This document shows positions 61,960 to 64,000 of a stretch of 64,000 nt of DNA, piece after piece. Under the pieces are notes generated by a model. It worked only from the letters and a program-made list of their open reading frames with translations. It was not told where the DNA came from and ran no database searches. The DNA lies in NCBI RefSeq assembly GCF_019469205.1, contig NZ_CP048265.1:1860001-1924000 (forward strand), read 5' to 3'. Origin of the DNA: Gilliamella sp. ESL0405. Lineage in GTDB: Bacteria > Pseudomonadota > Gammaproteobacteria > Enterobacterales > Orbaceae. Position 1 is the stretch's first letter. Each line of letters begins with the position of its first letter. The translations under genes were made by a program, and so were the position numbers.

Positions 61960-63138
61960 ATGTTTGAACTGTTATTTCTATTACTACCGATTGCCGCCGC
62001 TTATGGTTGGTATATGGGGGATAGAAATGCAAAGCAAAAATTTTTAAACCAATCTAACCGATTATCGCGCGAATATGTCGATGGTCTTAACTTCCTTTTG
62101 TCGAATCAAAAAGATAAAGCCGTTGATCTCTTCCTCGATATGTTAAAAGAAGATGACGGCACGCTTGAAGCGCATCTTACTTTAGGTAATTTATTTCGTT
62201 CCAGAGGCGAAGTTGATCGAGCTATACGAATACACCAAGCATTAATGGAAAGTTCATCGCTATCATTTGATCAACGTTTATTAGCCATTCAGCAATTAGG
62301 GCGTGATTATATGGTTGCCGGGCTTTATGATCGAGCAGAAGAGATGTTTTTGCAGCTGGTTGAAGAAGAAGATTTTCAGCAAAATGCCTTACAGCAACTG
62401 ATAATCATCTATCAAGCTACCAGTGAATGGATTAATGCTATCAACGCCGCAACTAAACTAGTTAAATTAGGTTATACCCAATATAAAACCTATATTGCGC
62501 AGTTTTATTGTGAATTAGCTTCATTAGCGATAGCCAATGATGATCTCGATCGAGCCTATAATTTATTACAAAAATCGGCTTTAGCCGATGCCAACTGTGC
62601 ACGAACGTCATTAATGCTAGGTCGGGTTTTAATGGTTCAAGATAAAACTGAGCAAGCTATCGAATCATTTAAACGTATTTTATATCAAGATAAAGCCTTT
62701 ATTGGTGAAGCTTTACCTTTACTTAAAGAGTGTTATATAAATATTAATAATTTATATGAATTCCAACAGTTTTTAGAAGTTTGTGTCGAACAAGATTCCG
62801 GCAATATTGCAGAGTTAATGCTTGCAGATCTTATCGAACAGAAAAATGGCTTAGATGCTGCTCAATATTATCTGTATCGAATTTTATTAAAACACCCCAA
62901 TTTAAAAGGTTTTTACCGACTGATGAATTATCATGTTGCTGATGCTGAGCAAGGTAAAGCGAAAGAAAGTTTATTACTTTTACGTAACATGGTTGGCGAA
63001 CAAATTAAAGCTGTGCCTAATTATCGTTGCCAAAAATGTGGATTTACTGTCAATTCAATCTATTGGTTATGCCCTGCATGCCGCTCTTGGTCAACGATTA
63101 AACCTGTCCGTGATTTTGAACAATATTCTGATAATTAA
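61960..63138 (+). CDS. lapB: Lipopolysaccharide assembly protein LapB
   Basis: LapB controls FtsH-dependent degradation of LpxC and so sets LPS levels. It begins with one membrane anchor (LLFLLLPIAAAYGWYMGDRN) and then has a run of tetratricopeptide repeats, for example GTLEAHLTLGNLFRSRGEVD. The C-terminal rubredoxin-type zinc domain has YRCQKCGFTV and WLCPACRSW, the four Cys ligands. The length of 392 residues matches E. coli (389). Confidence 0.95.
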   Translation: MFELLFLLLPIAAAYGWYMGDRNAKQKFLNQSNRLSREYVDGLNFLLSNQKDKAVDLFLDMLKEDDGTLEAHLTLGNLFRSRGEVDRAIRIHQALMESSSLSFDQRLLAIQQLGRDYMVAGLYDRAEEMFLQLVEEEDFQQNALQQLIIIYQATSEWINAINAATKLVKLGYTQYKTYIAQFYCELASLAIANDDLDRAYNLLQKSALADANCARTSLMLGRVLMVQDKTEQAIESFKRILYQDKAFIGEALPLLKECYININNLYEFQQFLEVCVEQDSGNIAELMLADLIEQKNGLDAAQYYLYRILLKHPNLKGFYRLMNYHVADAEQGKAKESLLLLRNMVGEQIKAVPNYRCQKCGFTVNSIYWLCPACRSWSTIKPVRDFEQYSDN

Positions 63139-63150
63139 AAGAGTTTTCTT

Positions 63151-63933
63151 ATGTTTTTAATAGATTCGCACTGTCATTTGGACAGCTTGGACTTGAGCAA
63201 CAAGTCCATTGAAGATGTTTTACAACACGCTACTGACAACGATGTTAAACACTGCTTAAGTGTAGCGACCACACTTTCTGGCTATGAATCGATGAAAAAT
63301 TTATTGATGCCGTATCGGTCTCAATGCTCTTTTTCCTGTGGTATTCATCCTCTAAATTTAGATGATGAGCCCTATGATGCCAACCGATTTTTAAGCTTAG
63401 CCCAACAAGACAATGTGGTGGCATTAGGTGAGACAGGATTGGATTACTACTACCAACAAGATAACATCGAATTACAGCAAGCCAACTTCAAAGCGCATAT
63501 CGAACTTGGAAGAAAACTCAGTAAACCAATTATTGTCCATACCCGTAATGCTCGAGAAGATACACTGAGAATATTGAAAGATGAGCATGTCCATTCTGGT
63601 GTTCTACATTGTTTCACTGAAGATACAGCAACAGCAAAACAACTATTGGACTTAGGCTTTTACATTTCGTTCTCCGGCATTATTACGTTTAAAAATGCAG
63701 AGTCACTTCGTCAAGTCGCTAAATTTGTTCCACTCGATCGCCTATTAATTGAAACCGATTCACCATATTTGGCACCTGTTCCCTATCGAGGTAAAGAAAA
63801 CCAACCTGCTTATGTTCGGGAAGTTGCACAATATTTAGCAATACTTAGAGGGGTCTCTCTACAAGAAATTGCAAAGCAAACAACGCATAACTTTTGTCAA
63901 TTATTTAATTTACAAGGGGCATTAAATGAGTAA
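63151..63933 (+). CDS. ycfH: TatD-family metal-dependent DNase (YcfH-like)
   Basis: TatD proteins are 3'-5' DNases and exonucleases with a TIM-barrel metal site. The ligands show as DSHCHLD, the Glu in ALGETGLDYYY, HTRNA, HCFTED, and the Asp in IETDSPYL. The length of 260 residues and the GIHPLNLDDE segment fit YcfH. It lies 12 bases past lapB and its stop overlaps the next gene by eight bases. In E. coli ycfH is linked to tmk-holB instead. Confidence 0.9.
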   Translation: MFLIDSHCHLDSLDLSNKSIEDVLQHATDNDVKHCLSVATTLSGYESMKNLLMPYRSQCSFSCGIHPLNLDDEPYDANRFLSLAQQDNVVALGETGLDYYYQQDNIELQQANFKAHIELGRKLSKPIIVHTRNAREDTLRILKDEHVHSGVLHCFTEDTATAKQLLDLGFYISFSGIITFKNAESLRQVAKFVPLDRLLIETDSPYLAPVPYRGKENQPAYVREVAQYLAILRGVSLQEIAKQTTHNFCQLFNLQGALNE

Positions 63934-64000
63934 CAAGTTAAACATTGATTGGAATGATTTTTTAACCAACTATTGGCAAAAAAAGCCGGTTATCTTACGA
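63926..64000 (+). CDS. roxA: Ribosomal protein uL16 3-hydroxylase RoxA (3' end outside window)
   Basis: Only the first 25 codons are present. The translation reads SNKLNIDWNDFLTNYWQKKP then VILR, closely resembling the N-terminus of E. coli YcfD/RoxA (LNWPDFLERHWQKRPVVLK). This cupin-type oxygenase hydroxylates an arginine of uL16. The ATG overlaps the TatD-family gene by eight bases. Confidence 0.75.
   Translation, partial: MSNKLNIDWNDFLTNYWQKKPVILR

Overview
The window looks like an AT-rich gammaproteobacterial chromosome. Nearly every block matches an Escherichia coli neighbourhood (murB-birA, greB-tex, ycbX-zapC, yhdT-panF-prmA-dusB-fis, rbsDACBKR, yebC-ruvC, acrAB, zipA-ligA, ribA-pgpB-lapA-lapB), but the blocks are reshuffled and the base composition is low in GC. 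That combination, plus some Firmicutes-like metabolic genes, suggests the Orbales (the bee-gut Gilliamella group). This is an inference from gene content and composition, not a database result; a Pasteurellales-like host is the alternative. No rRNA, tRNA, CRISPR array, prophage or intact insertion sequence was seen.

Layout. 1-5.1 kb: the 3' part of a zinc metallopeptidase gene, surE, a SetB-type sugar efflux gene and a His-rich ZntA-type P-ATPase. 5.4-6.3 kb: a small accessory patch with an HI1419/HI1420-type toxin-antitoxin pair, in which the toxin has an in-frame amber codon, and a broken small ORF. 6.3-11.8 kb: a MarR-type regulator with a near-perfect operator on its own promoter, followed by a ybhGFSR-type ABC exporter. 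11.9-15 kb (minus strand): murB-ycaD-birA. 15.6-28.7 kb (plus strand): a nucleotide and nucleoside scavenging region, deoB-deoD, nupG, add-cpdB-cdd, pdp-ushA and yjjI-yjjW. 29-37.5 kb: a secreted invasin-adhesion-like protein, tex/greB, ycbX, a Sel1-repeat exported protein and zapC. 37.5-43.3 kb: ilvC and the panF-prmA-dusB-fis operon. 43.4-49.3 kb: the complete rbs operon with a readable control region. 49.6-64 kb: yebC-ruvC, acrAB, zipA-ligA, luxS with a small tautomerase, ribA, pgpB-lapA-lapB, a TatD-family nuclease and the start of roxA.

How the genes work together. The central region can be read as one supply line. The periplasmic enzymes CpdB and UshA strip phosphate from nucleotides, NupG imports nucleosides, Add and Cdd deaminate them, and DeoD and Pdp release pentose-1-phosphates that DeoB isomerises. 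The rbs operon adds ribose uptake. The YjjI/YjjW glycyl-radical pair, whose substrate is unknown, sits at the end of this region behind a well-placed FNR-like site. Pdp and the short Cdd both look like Firmicutes-type enzymes rather than the E. coli forms, so this part of the pathway may have been acquired by transfer.

The best leads are the YjjI/YjjW pair with its FNR-like promoter, the Cdd/Pdp replacement, the amber-interrupted toxin with an intact antitoxin and promoter, the stand-alone adhesion-domain protein, and a possible small RNA ending at an 18-bp perfect inverted repeat between zapC and ilvC.
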